Shown here piece after piece: positions 46,633 to 54,904 of a stretch of 64,000 nt of DNA; position 1 is the stretch's first letter; each line of letters starts with the position of its first letter. Below the pieces are notes generated by a model. That model was not told where the DNA came from. It saw only the letters and a program-made list of their open reading frames with translations, and made no database searches. The DNA comes from Arthrobacter crystallopoietes. GTDB taxonomy: Bacteria > Actinomycetota > Actinomycetes > Actinomycetales > Micrococcaceae. The translations under genes were made by a program, and so were the position numbers. Location: NCBI RefSeq assembly GCF_002849715.1, contig NZ_CP018863.1, forward strand, positions 4,650,001-4,714,000, written 5' to 3'.

Positions 46633-47195
46633 TAGTTCGAAGCACCTGCATTCTGGGATGCCGGAGCCGAAGCTTCAAGATCGGCCAGGAAACGGTCAAC
46701 AACACGTGCGGAACGCGCGTCATCGTTGAGGGATTCCCCGACAATCTTGCCGGCCAGTTCGGTGGCCAACACGCCGACTTCGCTGCGCAGCGAAGTAACG
46801 GCTGCCTGACGCTCGGCTGCAATCTGCACCTGCGCCTGCTCGCTGATGCGGTTAGCTTCAGCTGCGGCCTTGTCCTTCAGCTCTGCGAGGATCTGGGCAC
46901 CTTCTGCGCGCGCGTCCTCACGGATGCGGTTGGCTTCGGTGCGTGCGTCCAGCAGCTGCTGCTTGTATTCATCCAAAGCGGCGCTGGCTTCGGCCTGAGC
47001 GGCCTCCGCCTTGGCAATGCCGCCTTCAATAGCTTCGGCGCGCTCTGCATACGTCTTCTCGAACGCCGGAACGACGAACTTCGTGACGATGTACATAAGT
47101 ACGGCGAAGCCAAGCAGTGTTACCGCGATTTCCCAGATATTAGGGACTAGAGGGTTGACTCCCTCTTCGGCGGCGAGGATAACTGCCTGTTTCAT
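46632..47195 (-). CDS. atpF: ATP synthase subunit b
   Basis: A 187-residue stator subunit. One membrane helix at about residues 21-40 (IWEIAVTLLGFAVLMYIVTKFV) is followed by a long Ala/Glu-rich coiled coil to the C-terminus. GGGTGAG lies before ATG 47195. Its stop overlaps the atpH start by one base. Confidence 0.97.
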   Translation of the reverse strand: MKQAVILAAEEGVNPLVPNIWEIAVTLLGFAVLMYIVTKFVVPAFEKTYAERAEAIEGGIAKAEAAQAEASAALDEYKQQLLDARTEANRIREDARAEGAQILAELKDKAAAEANRISEQAQVQIAAERQAAVTSLRSEVGVLATELAGKIVGESLNDDARSARVVDRFLADLEASAPASQNAGASN

Positions 47196-47241
47196 ATCTC
47201 ACCCGTCCTATCTACTCGGTTTGAAAAGTAAGCGTCGCCTA

Positions 47242-47445
47242 CTAGAGAACGAACGCGAAAACCAGACCGAGGATGGCCAGAGCTTCAGTCAGCGCCAGGC
47301 CCAAGAAGGCGATCGGCTGCAGCACACGCTGTGCCTCCGGCTGACGTGCCACACCATTGATGTAAGCGGCGAAAACGAGGCCCACACCGATGGCACCGCC
47401 GATTGCGGAGAGACCGTAACCTACGAGGTTGATATTGCCTTCCAT
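47242..47445 (-). CDS. atpE: ATP synthase subunit c
   Basis: A 67-residue proteolipid of two helices. The loop is ARQPEAQ and the ion-carrying carboxylate is Glu54 in LTEALAI. The residues around it (Glu followed by Ala) fit proton rather than sodium coupling. AAAGGAAAA precedes ATG 47445. Two hairpins lie upstream, between atpB and this gene. Confidence 0.97.
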   Translation of the reverse strand: MEGNINLVGYGLSAIGGAIGVGLVFAAYINGVARQPEAQRVLQPIAFLGLALTEALAILGLVFAFVL

Positions 47446-47461
47446 TATTTTCCTTTCAAGA

Positions 47462-47508
47462 TGCCCAGTGGGCAGGTTGTTTGGTTCAGGTGCTTCCCCA
47501 GCGGGGAA
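47462..47508 (-). other. Two tandem hairpins between atpB and atpE
   Basis: TTCCCC-AGC-GGGGAA (47494-47508) and TGCCC-AGT-GGGCA (47462-47474), both perfect stems with 3-base loops, in a 65-base gap. On the minus strand they follow the atpB stop and precede the atpE ribosome site by about 10 bases. They may stabilise or process the mRNA so that the c subunit is made in excess. Confidence 0.5.
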
Positions 47509-47510
47509 AT

Positions 47511-48317
47511 TTAGTGTTCCTCGGCCAGGGAGCCTTGGATGTAGATCGCTGTCAGCAGGACGAAGACATACGCCTGAAGGACCTGGATCAAGATTTCGAA
47601 CATGTACATGCCGACTCCGCCTGCAATCGTGAGAATGCCAAGTGGCTTGAACCAGAAGTCGGCATCCATGATCAGGAATTCGGAGCCCGCGGCCGCCAGC
47701 ATGATGATCAAGTGTCCGGCCAGCATGGTGGCGAAAAGACGGAGGCTGTGAGTGACGGGCCGAACCAGGAAGGTTGAGATGATCTCAATGATGACGATCA
47801 GCGGCAGAATCGCCTTCGGGACGCCTGCCGGCACAACAGCAAGTTTGAAGTAGCCGATGCCGTGCTTCTTCAGACCCAGGACGATCCAGGTGATGTAGAC
47901 GATCCCGGCCAAGGCGTAGGCCGTGCCGACATGCGACGGCGTCGGGATCTGAAGCAGCGGAATCGAACCGAAAAGGTTGTTTACCAGGATAAAGAAGAAT
48001 AGGGAGAACAGCAGCGGAACATACGGCCGGTAGTCCCGCTCACCGATAATGTCCTTACCTACGGAGTTGCGGACGAAGTTGTAGCTCATTTCGCCCAGGT
48101 GCTGAAGCTTGCCTGGCACCAGCTGACCGCGGCGTGACGCGGCCAGGAAGAACCAGGCAATCAGTGCAACAGAGAGCAGGACCAGCAGCATCTGCTTGCC
48201 GAAACCTGTTCCGTACTCGGCAGCCCAAGGGAGAATCTCCGGAAGGTGCATATCTTCGAGGGTCGGTGGAACGAAGCCACCTTCATTAGCGGCCGCCGGA
48301 AGCGCAAGCGCGATCAA
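47511..48317 (-). CDS. atpB: ATP synthase subunit a
   Basis: A 268-residue membrane subunit with 5-6 helices. The essential Arg is in [25 protein letters not shown]; the gating [16 protein letters not shown] helix is also present. It forms the proton half-channels against the c ring. The start is TTG 48317, with GAGAGGAAAC six bases upstream. It lies 86 bases after the small AtpI-type gene. Confidence 0.97.
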   Translation of the reverse strand: MIALALPAAANEGGFVPPTLEDMHLPEILPWAAEYGTGFGKQMLLVLLSVALIAWFFLAASRRGQLVPGKLQHLGEMSYNFVRNSVGKDIIGERDYRPYVPLLFSLFFFILVNNLFGSIPLLQIPTPSHVGTAYALAGIVYITWIVLGLKKHGIGYFKLAVVPAGVPKAILPLIVIIEIISTFLVRPVTHSLRLFATMLAGHLIIMLAAAGSEFLIMDADFWFKPLGILTIAGGVGMYMFEILIQVLQAYVFVLLTAIYIQGSLAEEH

Positions 48318-48403
48318 CGCGTTTCCTCTCTGCAGTGTCCATCATTGGGCGTTTCAGGGTGGATTGCCGTCTCGGCACGCCACCATATGAAGTTTTCTGA
48401 CAT

Positions 48404-48670
48404 TTAGATGTTGTTCCCTTGACCGTCCCCATGGCGGCGCTTAGCGCCGCGGGTGAGGTTGTGTTTTCGGGCCAGATAATAGCCACCACCAGCGCCTAGA
48501 ACGGCACCGACGATGAACAGCCACCGGGTATTCAACAGATAGTCCAGCCCCCAGCCTATCAAACCCCAGGCTATGATCCCGCCAACTACATAGGTCAGGA
48601 CCGTGTTACCGCCCTGGTAGCCGGAGTTGCTTCCATCGGAGTCTGAATTGCGGGAATTCTGGGCAGGCAT
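48404..48670 (-). CDS. Small AtpI/AtpZ-like membrane protein
   Basis: An 88-residue protein with two helices (TVLTYVVGGIIAWGLIGWGLDYLL and LFIVGAVLGAGGGYYLA) and a polar Ser/Asn-rich N-terminus. The GWGLDYL...GAVLGAGGGYYL pattern matches the AtpZ/AtpI accessory group, which helps assemble the c ring or moves Mg/Ca. Its ATG overlaps the upstream stop by one base (TAATG). The frame is open further upstream but the ribosome site GGAAGG favours 48670. Confidence 0.85.
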   Translation of the reverse strand: MPAQNSRNSDSDGSNSGYQGGNTVLTYVVGGIIAWGLIGWGLDYLLNTRWLFIVGAVLGAGGGYYLARKHNLTRGAKRRHGDGQGNNI

Positions 48671-49167
48671 TAATGAGCTTCCTTCCCGGCGGTAGAGCTT
48701 TCGCCCTCTTCCGGATCGTCGTAGATCTGGTATCGAACGCGGGAGAATGCAAAAACTTCTGCAATCTGCCACACCACAACACTGACGACGGCAGCAATGA
48801 AGAACCAAGTCGTTTCGAGCCAGTCCGGCGTGCCGATAATAAAGAGCGCAGCGCCGAAACCAACAACTTTGAGCACATAGGTGGCGATGAAGGCACCAAT
48901 CGCGCCGGAGGGATTTCTCCGCCCGACGACATGGCCGATCAAAAGACTGATGGCGAAGAAGAGTACTACCAGCGCCGAACCGAGCACAGCACTAAGGGCA
49001 CCCACACCCCCCGCCACAATGAATGCCAGCACAACCACCAGAAGAGTGGCTGCAGCGGCACCCAGGGAGGCAGTCTTCAGGATCTTCAGCCAAGGCGTCG
49101 CCGTGGGACCGGAGACAGGTACGGCACTGCCAGCGGCACTGTTGCCGTTGGAATGATGTGTGCTCAT
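48670..49167 (-). CDS. ATP synthase protein I-like membrane protein, first gene of the atp operon
   Basis: A 165-residue protein with four hydrophobic helices between residues 30 and 135 and charged tails. It matches the position of the atpI-like gene (Rv1303 in M. tuberculosis) that precedes atpB in actinobacteria. ATG 49167 follows GGACA; an ATG 54 bases earlier lacks support. A TAGAAT -10 box lies about 57 bases upstream, so the atp operon probably starts here. Confidence 0.82.
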   Translation of the reverse strand: MSTHHSNGNSAAGSAVPVSGPTATPWLKILKTASLGAAAATLLVVVLAFIVAGGVGALSAVLGSALVVLFFAISLLIGHVVGRRNPSGAIGAFIATYVLKVVGFGAALFIIGTPDWLETTWFFIAAVVSVVVWQIAEVFAFSRVRYQIYDDPEEGESSTAGKEAH

Positions 49168-49223
49168 AGCTGTCCGATCGGGTGCACAGGCGGGGATGAT
49201 GACCGGTAGACCGGCCGACAAGA

Positions 49224-49254
49224 ATTCTACACGAGATAGAAGTCAGCCTGTGAA
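49224..49254 (-). promoter_or_regulatory. Candidate promoter of the ATP synthase operon
   Basis: On the minus strand TAGAAT (49229-49224) is a good -10 box and TTCACA (49254-49249) a moderate -35, 19 bases apart. Start of transcription would be near 49217, about 50 bases before the first gene. Confidence 0.45.
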
Positions 49255-49274
49255 TGCATGTCCTGCTGCTGACG

Positions 49275-50279
49275 CTATCCGGTCGCGGCATCGGCGGCGC
49301 GGCGGCCGAAGATGCGTGGCGAGCGAAGGTAAAAAAGTACGACGGCGGCGCAAACCAGCAGCGCTGACGCCTTGCCTGGCATGGTGCTGGCGGCAGCCGC
49401 GAGTCCGCACAAGCCGGTCAGCAGCGAGCAAACCGCTACCAACAGGGCCGACTGCACATGGCTGAGCCCAACGTCGGTCAGCCGTTGGTAGACGTGCTGG
49501 CGGTGTGCCGCGTACCACCGCTCCCCCGCACTGATCCGGCGCAGCAAGGTGGTCATCGTATCGGCAAGATAGATGGTCACCGGCCCAAGCAAATACTCCG
49601 GCTGGACTCCGCTGAGGAAACCCGCAGCCCCTAGGACGGCCAGCGAGGCACCCAGCAGATAGCTGCCGACGTCGCCAAGAAAGTTGCTGCCGGAAAGGTT
49701 CCAGGGCAGAAAAGCAGCAAACGCGGCGGCAATCACGAGCCCCGAGACCGTCAACCAGTCAAGCGACGACATCATCCCGGCCACTGAAAACAACAGTCCC
49801 ACGACCAATCCGTGCAGGCCGGATATGCCGTTGACCCCGTCCATGAAGTTCGCAACATTGATGTAGCCGGCAATGGCCAGCGCGCCGACCGGAATCCACA
49901 ACCAGGAGGTGTCGGTCAGGACCACGATAATGGCCGTACTGGCGGCACCAATTGCCAACTGCAGCAGAAAGCGTACGGAGATGGCCACACCGCGGAAGTC
50001 CTCCAGCCACCCCAGCAGAGCGGCGGCTGCACAAACGCCGGCCACGATCCCGACAATTGCCACACCATCGGCAGCGGCCCCGGTCAGCACTGCCGTGAGC
50101 AGCCCGCCCAGGACACCGACCGCCACGGTGATGCCCATACCCCGGACTACTACTTTTGTATGCGACGATCTCTCGTTCGGTATGTCCAGCACACCCAGCT
50201 TGAGCAGCAGTGGTTTCAAGGCCAGCGGCAGCGACAGGCTGAGGACGAGGGCAACAGCAGCTGAAAGCAAGCCGGTCAC
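49275..50279 (-). CDS. Undecaprenyl-phosphate N-acetylglucosaminyl/hexosamine-1-phosphate transferase (WecA/MraY family)
   Basis: A 334-residue membrane enzyme with about 10 helices. Family motifs are NVANFMDGVNGISGL (catalytic Asp), NFLGDVGSYLLGA and AHRQHVYQRL (cytoplasmic loop). It transfers a sugar-1-phosphate from a UDP-sugar to undecaprenyl phosphate and starts a cell-wall glycan or teichoic/teichuronic-type polymer. The position equals rfe/wecA (Rv1302). The start is GTG 50279, overlapping the dehydratase stop by 4 bases (GTGA). Confidence 0.92.
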   Translation of the reverse strand: MTGLLSAAVALVLSLSLPLALKPLLLKLGVLDIPNERSSHTKVVVRGMGITVAVGVLGGLLTAVLTGAAADGVAIVGIVAGVCAAAALLGWLEDFRGVAISVRFLLQLAIGAASTAIIVVLTDTSWLWIPVGALAIAGYINVANFMDGVNGISGLHGLVVGLLFSVAGMMSSLDWLTVSGLVIAAAFAAFLPWNLSGSNFLGDVGSYLLGASLAVLGAAGFLSGVQPEYLLGPVTIYLADTMTTLLRRISAGERWYAAHRQHVYQRLTDVGLSHVQSALLVAVCSLLTGLCGLAAAASTMPGKASALLVCAAVVLFYLRSPRIFGRRAADAATG

Positions 50280-52093
50280 TTCGCCGACTCCGGCTCGTTA
50301 CTGGCCAGTGGCAAGTGCTGTCGGTTTTTCCACTCCTCAAGACTCATCTGGTGCGGGTCCAGCGCGTCAATGGAAGCATGCGAAATCTTCGGGTGCAGCG
50401 GACGCGAATCGTCTTCACCGATACCGATCAGTTCTTCGTGCAGCTTTTCACCTGGACGCAGACCGGTGAAGACGATATCAATCTCTTTGCCGGACATCGC
50501 AATCATGCGCTGGGCGACGTCGAGTATCCGTACCGGTTCTCCCATGTCCAGAATCAGGACCTCTCCCCCGCGTCCGATGGCTCCGGCCTGAATGACAAGC
50601 TGGCATGCTTCCGGAATCGTCATGAAGAAACGGGTTGCGTCCGCATCGGTCACCGTTACCGGTCCCCCGTTGCGGATCTGCTCGTTGAACAGCGGCAGCA
50701 CCGAACCGCGGCTACCCAGGACATTCCCGAAACGGACCGAGACGTACTTCAATCCGGTCTGCTGCGCGAGCCACGCCGTGATTTTCTCCGCTACGCGTTT
50801 GGAATGCCCAAGCACCGTCGTCGGATTCGCTGCCTTATCAGTAGAGATATTGACGAACGTCTGGACATCCGCCAGCCGGGCCGCCTGCAGAACGTTCAAC
50901 GTGCCCATGATGTTGGTCTTCCAGGCTTCCTCGGGATACTGCTCCAGCAGGGAAACGTGTTTGAGCGCCGCTGCGTGGAACACCACCTCGGGCTTGCGAT
51001 CCAAGAAGATCTCCTCCAGGGCAGCCGCGTCGCGGATGTCGGCCAGCACCGTGTCTTTGCCGTTGAGCAGGCCCTGGCCGGTGATCGATATCTGGGTGGA
51101 TTGCAGTCCGGTTTCGTCTCGGTCCAACATGATCAATTCACGCGGCTCGAATTCGTTGATCTGCCGGCACAGTTCCGATCCTATGGATCCGCCGGCCCCG
51201 GTGATCAGCACCCGCTTTCCCTTGACATAATGGGCGATCTCATCAACATGGATGTCGACGGGCTGCCGTCCGATCAGATCCTCGATTGCCACCTCGCGGA
51301 AGGAAAAGTCGGACCCGCCGGTCAGCATGTCCTTCAGCGGCGGGACAACCAGCACCTTGATGTTGAGGCCTGCGACTGCGTCGGAAATCCGGCGGACTTG
51401 CTTGGCATCGATGTCCGCTATGGCGATCAACAGGACCGTGGCATTTGTCCGGGCAACGATTTCCGGCAGGTCCTCCATCCGGCCAAGCACCGGAACGCTG
51501 ACAATCCGCAGGTGTTTCTTCGCCGGGTCATCGTCAATCAGGCCGACAGGCAGCCAGGGCGACTGCGGGTCGTTGCACATGCGCGTCACAATGGACTTTC
51601 CCACAAAACCGGCGCCGTAGATCAGGGTGCGGGCGGCTTCTTCACCGGGTTTGGCCTTGCTCTCCACATACATCCGCTTCAGGTAACGGATAGCCGCCAT
51701 GAAAAGGCAGGCGAAGGGGAAAGCAATGATACCGGTGCCACGGGCAATACCCATGGAGATGCCAAAGAACAGCAGGGCAACCGTGGTGATGGCCGAAACC
51801 GCCACCGTCACAATCACAAGCAGCTTCGCCTCGTGGAAGCTGCCAAAACTATACCGGCCTTTATACAGAGCGAAAGCTGAACCTACTGCGAACTGTGAGG
51901 CGATCGCTATGGCGCAGAGGACAATGATGCCGGGGATTTTCGAGGGATCCAGCACCATCTCGTACCGCAGGAAGACGGCCAGGACGATCGAAACGATCCA
52001 TGCGAATGAATCGAGCAGGAACTGCGACCAGAGCCAGAGGACCTTGTCACTGCTGGCGGTCTTGCCGGAGGCCGGGCCACGTCCAATGCTCAT
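50276..52093 (-). CDS. Nucleotide-sugar 4,6-dehydratase, membrane-bound CapD/WbpM/PglF type
   Basis: A 605-residue protein. Four helices fill the first 135 residues. A Rossmann-like domain follows (LIYGAGFVGKSIV), then an SDR-type catalytic domain with LITGAGGSIGSELCRQ, the catalytic NISTDKAANP and GHSKRVAEK, where Tyr of YxxxK is absent as usual in this family. It converts UDP-GlcNAc to a 4-keto-6-deoxy sugar, a precursor of bacillosamine- or QuiNAc-type residues. Its start overlaps the sua5 stop and its stop overlaps the wecA-type start, so the sugar could feed the next enzyme's lipid-linked glycan. Confidence 0.92.
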   Translation of the reverse strand: MSIGRGPASGKTASSDKVLWLWSQFLLDSFAWIVSIVLAVFLRYEMVLDPSKIPGIIVLCAIAIASQFAVGSAFALYKGRYSFGSFHEAKLLVIVTVAVSAITTVALLFFGISMGIARGTGIIAFPFACLFMAAIRYLKRMYVESKAKPGEEAARTLIYGAGFVGKSIVTRMCNDPQSPWLPVGLIDDDPAKKHLRIVSVPVLGRMEDLPEIVARTNATVLLIAIADIDAKQVRRISDAVAGLNIKVLVVPPLKDMLTGGSDFSFREVAIEDLIGRQPVDIHVDEIAHYVKGKRVLITGAGGSIGSELCRQINEFEPRELIMLDRDETGLQSTQISITGQGLLNGKDTVLADIRDAAALEEIFLDRKPEVVFHAAALKHVSLLEQYPEEAWKTNIMGTLNVLQAARLADVQTFVNISTDKAANPTTVLGHSKRVAEKITAWLAQQTGLKYVSVRFGNVLGSRGSVLPLFNEQIRNGGPVTVTDADATRFFMTIPEACQLVIQAGAIGRGGEVLILDMGEPVRILDVAQRMIAMSGKEIDIVFTGLRPGEKLHEELIGIGEDDSRPLHPKISHASIDALDPHQMSLEEWKNRQHLPLASNEPESAK

Positions 52094-52815
52094 AGTTGGC
52101 TGCTCTCCCCGGGCGTCTCCGATGCGGGGTCCGGCGTCTGCTCGGCCGGTTCCTCCCCAATGCCGAGGAGGTTCGGCACGATTTCGCGCAACCTGTCTAC
52201 CGGTATGGCTCCGTAACGGACCACGCGGAAGGGCTGTGACGTGCAGTCGACGATAGTCGACGGCAGGGACTGGCTGTCTTCGGTAACACCGCGCAGTCCA
52301 TCTTCCAGGTAAACCTCCACGGATTCGGCGAGCTGCACGTGGGCTTCGGCTGCGGTCCGGGAGGCAGGCTGTCCGGTGCGGTTCGCCGACGAGACGGCCA
52401 GCGGTCCTGTGACAGCGAGCAGATCCAGCGCCAGGCGGTCATCGGGCATCCGCAGCGCCACGGTGCCTTTTGTGTCACCCAGATCCCAGGTCAGCGAGGG
52501 CTGTGCGTGGAAGATCAGAGTCAGTCCGCCGGGCCAGAATTCGTCCGCCAGGCGTCGAGCCTCCTCGGGGATGTCCACCGCGAGCCCGTCCATGGTCTGC
52601 GGACGGGGAATGAGGACCGGAGGGGGCATGGTGCGGCCCCGGCCCTTGGCAGCCAGCAGCGTAGCAACCGCCTGCGGCGAAAAAGCATCCGCGGCGATGC
52701 CGTAGACCGTATCCGTGGGCATGACTATGCACTGTTTTGACGCGATCGCCGTCTGCGCGGCGGCAAGGCCCTCACTGCGTTCGACGTCGTCCGTGCAGTT
52801 GAATGTGGTGGTCAC
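52090..52815 (-). CDS. L-threonylcarbamoyladenylate synthase (Sua5/YrdC/YwlC)
   Basis: A 241-residue enzyme making threonylcarbamoyl-AMP for the t6A modification of tRNA. Motifs are CIVMPTDTVYGIAADAF, KGRGRTMPPPVLI, RLADEFWPGGLTLIF, GTVALRMPDD and SSANRTGQPAS. The C-terminal 40 residues are Pro/Glu-rich and do not form the full Sua5 domain, so it is nearer the TsaC length class. GTG 52815 is the start. It lies 28 bases after prmC in the conserved prfA-prmC-sua5 order. Confidence 0.95.
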   Translation of the reverse strand: MTTTFNCTDDVERSEGLAAAQTAIASKQCIVMPTDTVYGIAADAFSPQAVATLLAAKGRGRTMPPPVLIPRPQTMDGLAVDIPEEARRLADEFWPGGLTLIFHAQPSLTWDLGDTKGTVALRMPDDRLALDLLAVTGPLAVSSANRTGQPASRTAAEAHVQLAESVEVYLEDGLRGVTEDSQSLPSTIVDCTSQPFRVVRYGAIPVDRLREIVPNLLGIGEEPAEQTPDPASETPGESSQL

Positions 52816-52843
52816 AGAATCATTCTTTCATTTCGGGGCAGCG

Positions 52844-53689
52844 CTACCGCCGGACGGCGGCCGTGGCCCGTTCGCGTCCGGTCAAATCGTAGACTGTGGC
52901 AACATCGTCCCAGCACCCGGCGCTGTGCAGCAGGTGCGACACAGCTTCGGCCTGGACTTCCGCATGTTCCATGATGAAGTAACCGCCGGATTTCAGCAGC
53001 CGTGCAGCGGTGCTGGCCGTGGCCGCCGGCAACTGGAGACCGTCGGCGCCGCCACCGTACAGCGCAATCTGCGGGTCATATTCGGCCACTTCGGGGTCCC
53101 GCGGCACGGCTTCGGCGGGGATATACGGAGGATTGGAAACAACGACGTCGAAGGTTCCGTCGTGTCCGGCAAGCGCGGTTCGCAGGTCTTCCTGGACCAG
53201 GGTCACGCCCCACGGCTGCAGGTTGCGTCCTGCCCAGGCATGGGCGAGATCACTCAGTTCCACGGCGAAGACATCCGCCTCGGGAACTTCCTGTGCAATG
53301 GACGCCGCGATCGCGCCCGACCCGGTACCAAGATCAACGACCTTCGCACGCCTGATCTTCGCGGCGCGGTCAATGGCGTGCTGGGCAACGGTCTCCGTCT
53401 CCGGCCGCGGGATAAAAACTCCGGGTCCGACCTGCAGTTCGAGGTGGCGGAAGTACGCCTTACCCGTGATGTGCTGGAGCGGGACGCGGCGCGCCCGTTC
53501 CGCCACGAGCTCACCGAACTCCGGCGGGACCAATGCACCGGTCAGCGCCAGCGATCTGATCCTGCCCAAGGACTCCGCCATGAGGTGTGCCGCCAGAAGC
53601 TCGGCATCTACGCGTGGACTGGGCACGCCCGCCCGCTCCAATATCTGAGTTGCCTCGGCGAGAGCCTCGGCAAGCGTTTCTCCGGTCAC
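52844..53689 (-). CDS. prmC: Release factor glutamine N5-methyltransferase
   Basis: A 281-residue SAM-dependent methylase that modifies the GGQ glutamine of release factors. The SAM motif is VVDLGTGSGAIAASIA and the substrate motif is DVVVSNPPYIP. The N-terminal helical domain (PLQHITGKAYF) is complete. The start is GTG 53689, preceded by TAGGCACCA. It lies 6 bases after the stop of prfA, its substrate gene. Confidence 0.97.
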   Translation of the reverse strand: MTGETLAEALAEATQILERAGVPSPRVDAELLAAHLMAESLGRIRSLALTGALVPPEFGELVAERARRVPLQHITGKAYFRHLELQVGPGVFIPRPETETVAQHAIDRAAKIRRAKVVDLGTGSGAIAASIAQEVPEADVFAVELSDLAHAWAGRNLQPWGVTLVQEDLRTALAGHDGTFDVVVSNPPYIPAEAVPRDPEVAEYDPQIALYGGGADGLQLPAATASTAARLLKSGGYFIMEHAEVQAEAVSHLLHSAGCWDDVATVYDLTGRERATAAVRR

Positions 53690-53695
53690 TGGTGC

Positions 53696-54775
53696 CTAGT
53701 GATCCTCGCCGAGTGCCTCGAGCCGCGCCTGCTCGTCCGCCTCGATGGCCGATTGGATGACAGGTTCGAGTTCCCCGTTCATGACGGCATCCAGGTTGTA
53801 AGCCTTGTAGCCGGTGCGATGGTCCGCGATGCGGTTTTCCGGAAAATTGTATGTCCGGATGCGTTCCGAGCGGTCCATGGTCCGGATCTGCGACTTACGA
53901 GTCTCTGAGTTGGCGGCGTCGATCTGCTCCTGCTGGTGCGCCAACAGGCGGGCACGCAGCACGCGCATGCCTGCTTCACGGTTCTGCAGCTGGGACTTTT
54001 CGTTCTGCATTGCGACCACGATCCCGGTGGGGATGTGCGTGATGCGGACTGCGGAATCCGTGGTGTTGACCGACTGCCCGCCCGGCCCGGAGGAGCGGTA
54101 GACATCGATCTTCAGGTCGTTCTGGCTGATGTCGACTTCTTCCGGCTCGTCCACCTCCGGCAGGACCAGGACGCCTGCGGCGGAGGTGTGGATACGACCC
54201 TGGGACTCGGTGACCGGAACGCGCTGGACCCGGTGTACGCCGCCTTCGAACTTCATCCTGGCCCAGACGCCTTCCGCCGGGTCGTTCGACGAACCCTTGA
54301 TCGCCATGGACACGTCCTTGTATCCGCCCAGATCGGACTCCGTGGCGGAGATGATCTCGGTCTTCCACCCGCGCTGCTCCGCATAGCGGGTGTACATGCG
54401 CAGCAGATCACCGGCGAACAAGGCGGCTTCGTCGCCACCTTCACCGCCCTTGACCTCGATGATGACATTTCGTGCGTCGTCCGGATCCCGCGGGATCAAC
54501 AACCGGCGCAGTCTTGCCTGTGCTGTCTCGAGATCAGCTTCAAGCCCGGGGATTTCGGCTGCAAACTCGGGGTCCTCGGCCGCCATTTCCCGTGCCGCGC
54601 CCAGATCGCCCTCCAGCTGGCTCCAGCGGTTGTATGCCTCGACGATTCCGTTCAGCTGCGCCGACCGGCGGCCCAGCTTGCGAGCCAGTCCCTGATCCGC
54701 GTACACGGCCGGATCGCTCAGCCGCTTCTGCAGTTCTGCATGCTCTGCGAGCAATCCCTGTACGGACTCAAACAT
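53696..54775 (-). CDS. prfA: Peptide chain release factor 1
   Basis: A 359-residue factor that reads UAA and UAG and releases the peptide. The GGQ motif is in [20 protein letters not shown] at about residue 232; the conserved [18 protein letters not shown] is also present. Length is normal. AGAGG lies 8 bases before ATG 54775. It is separated from rho by a strong hairpin and probably has its own promoter. Confidence 0.98.
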   Translation of the reverse strand: MFESVQGLLAEHAELQKRLSDPAVYADQGLARKLGRRSAQLNGIVEAYNRWSQLEGDLGAAREMAAEDPEFAAEIPGLEADLETAQARLRRLLIPRDPDDARNVIIEVKGGEGGDEAALFAGDLLRMYTRYAEQRGWKTEIISATESDLGGYKDVSMAIKGSSNDPAEGVWARMKFEGGVHRVQRVPVTESQGRIHTSAAGVLVLPEVDEPEEVDISQNDLKIDVYRSSGPGGQSVNTTDSAVRITHIPTGIVVAMQNEKSQLQNREAGMRVLRARLLAHQQEQIDAANSETRKSQIRTMDRSERIRTYNFPENRIADHRTGYKAYNLDAVMNGELEPVIQSAIEADEQARLEALGEDH

Positions 54776-54904
54776 TTCTCAAACCTCTTTCGACTTCTTC
54801 AATAAGTCTAGATAAGACACCAACCGGCCGCTTAAACAACGAACCGCCCAGATCTCTCCGGTCCCGCATTGCGGGACCGGAGAGATCATGAGCGGTCAGG
54901 GCAG
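54776..54904 (-). other. Gap between rho and prfA, no rpmE
   Basis: In many actinobacteria (M. tuberculosis Rv1298) rpmE for ribosomal protein L31 lies here. I looked for an L31 frame with the Lys/His/Cys-rich start and found none in 129 bases. The gap instead holds the rho terminator hairpin and the prfA ribosome site. Confidence 0.7.
54851..54887 (-). terminator. Very long perfect hairpin after rho
   Basis: Arms GATCTCTCCGGTCCCGC (54851-54867) and GCGGGACCGGAGAGATC (54871-54887), a 17-bp perfect stem with a 3-base loop, 17 bases after the rho stop. No U-tract follows; it may be a 3' end protector or a termination/pausing site. Confidence 0.75.
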
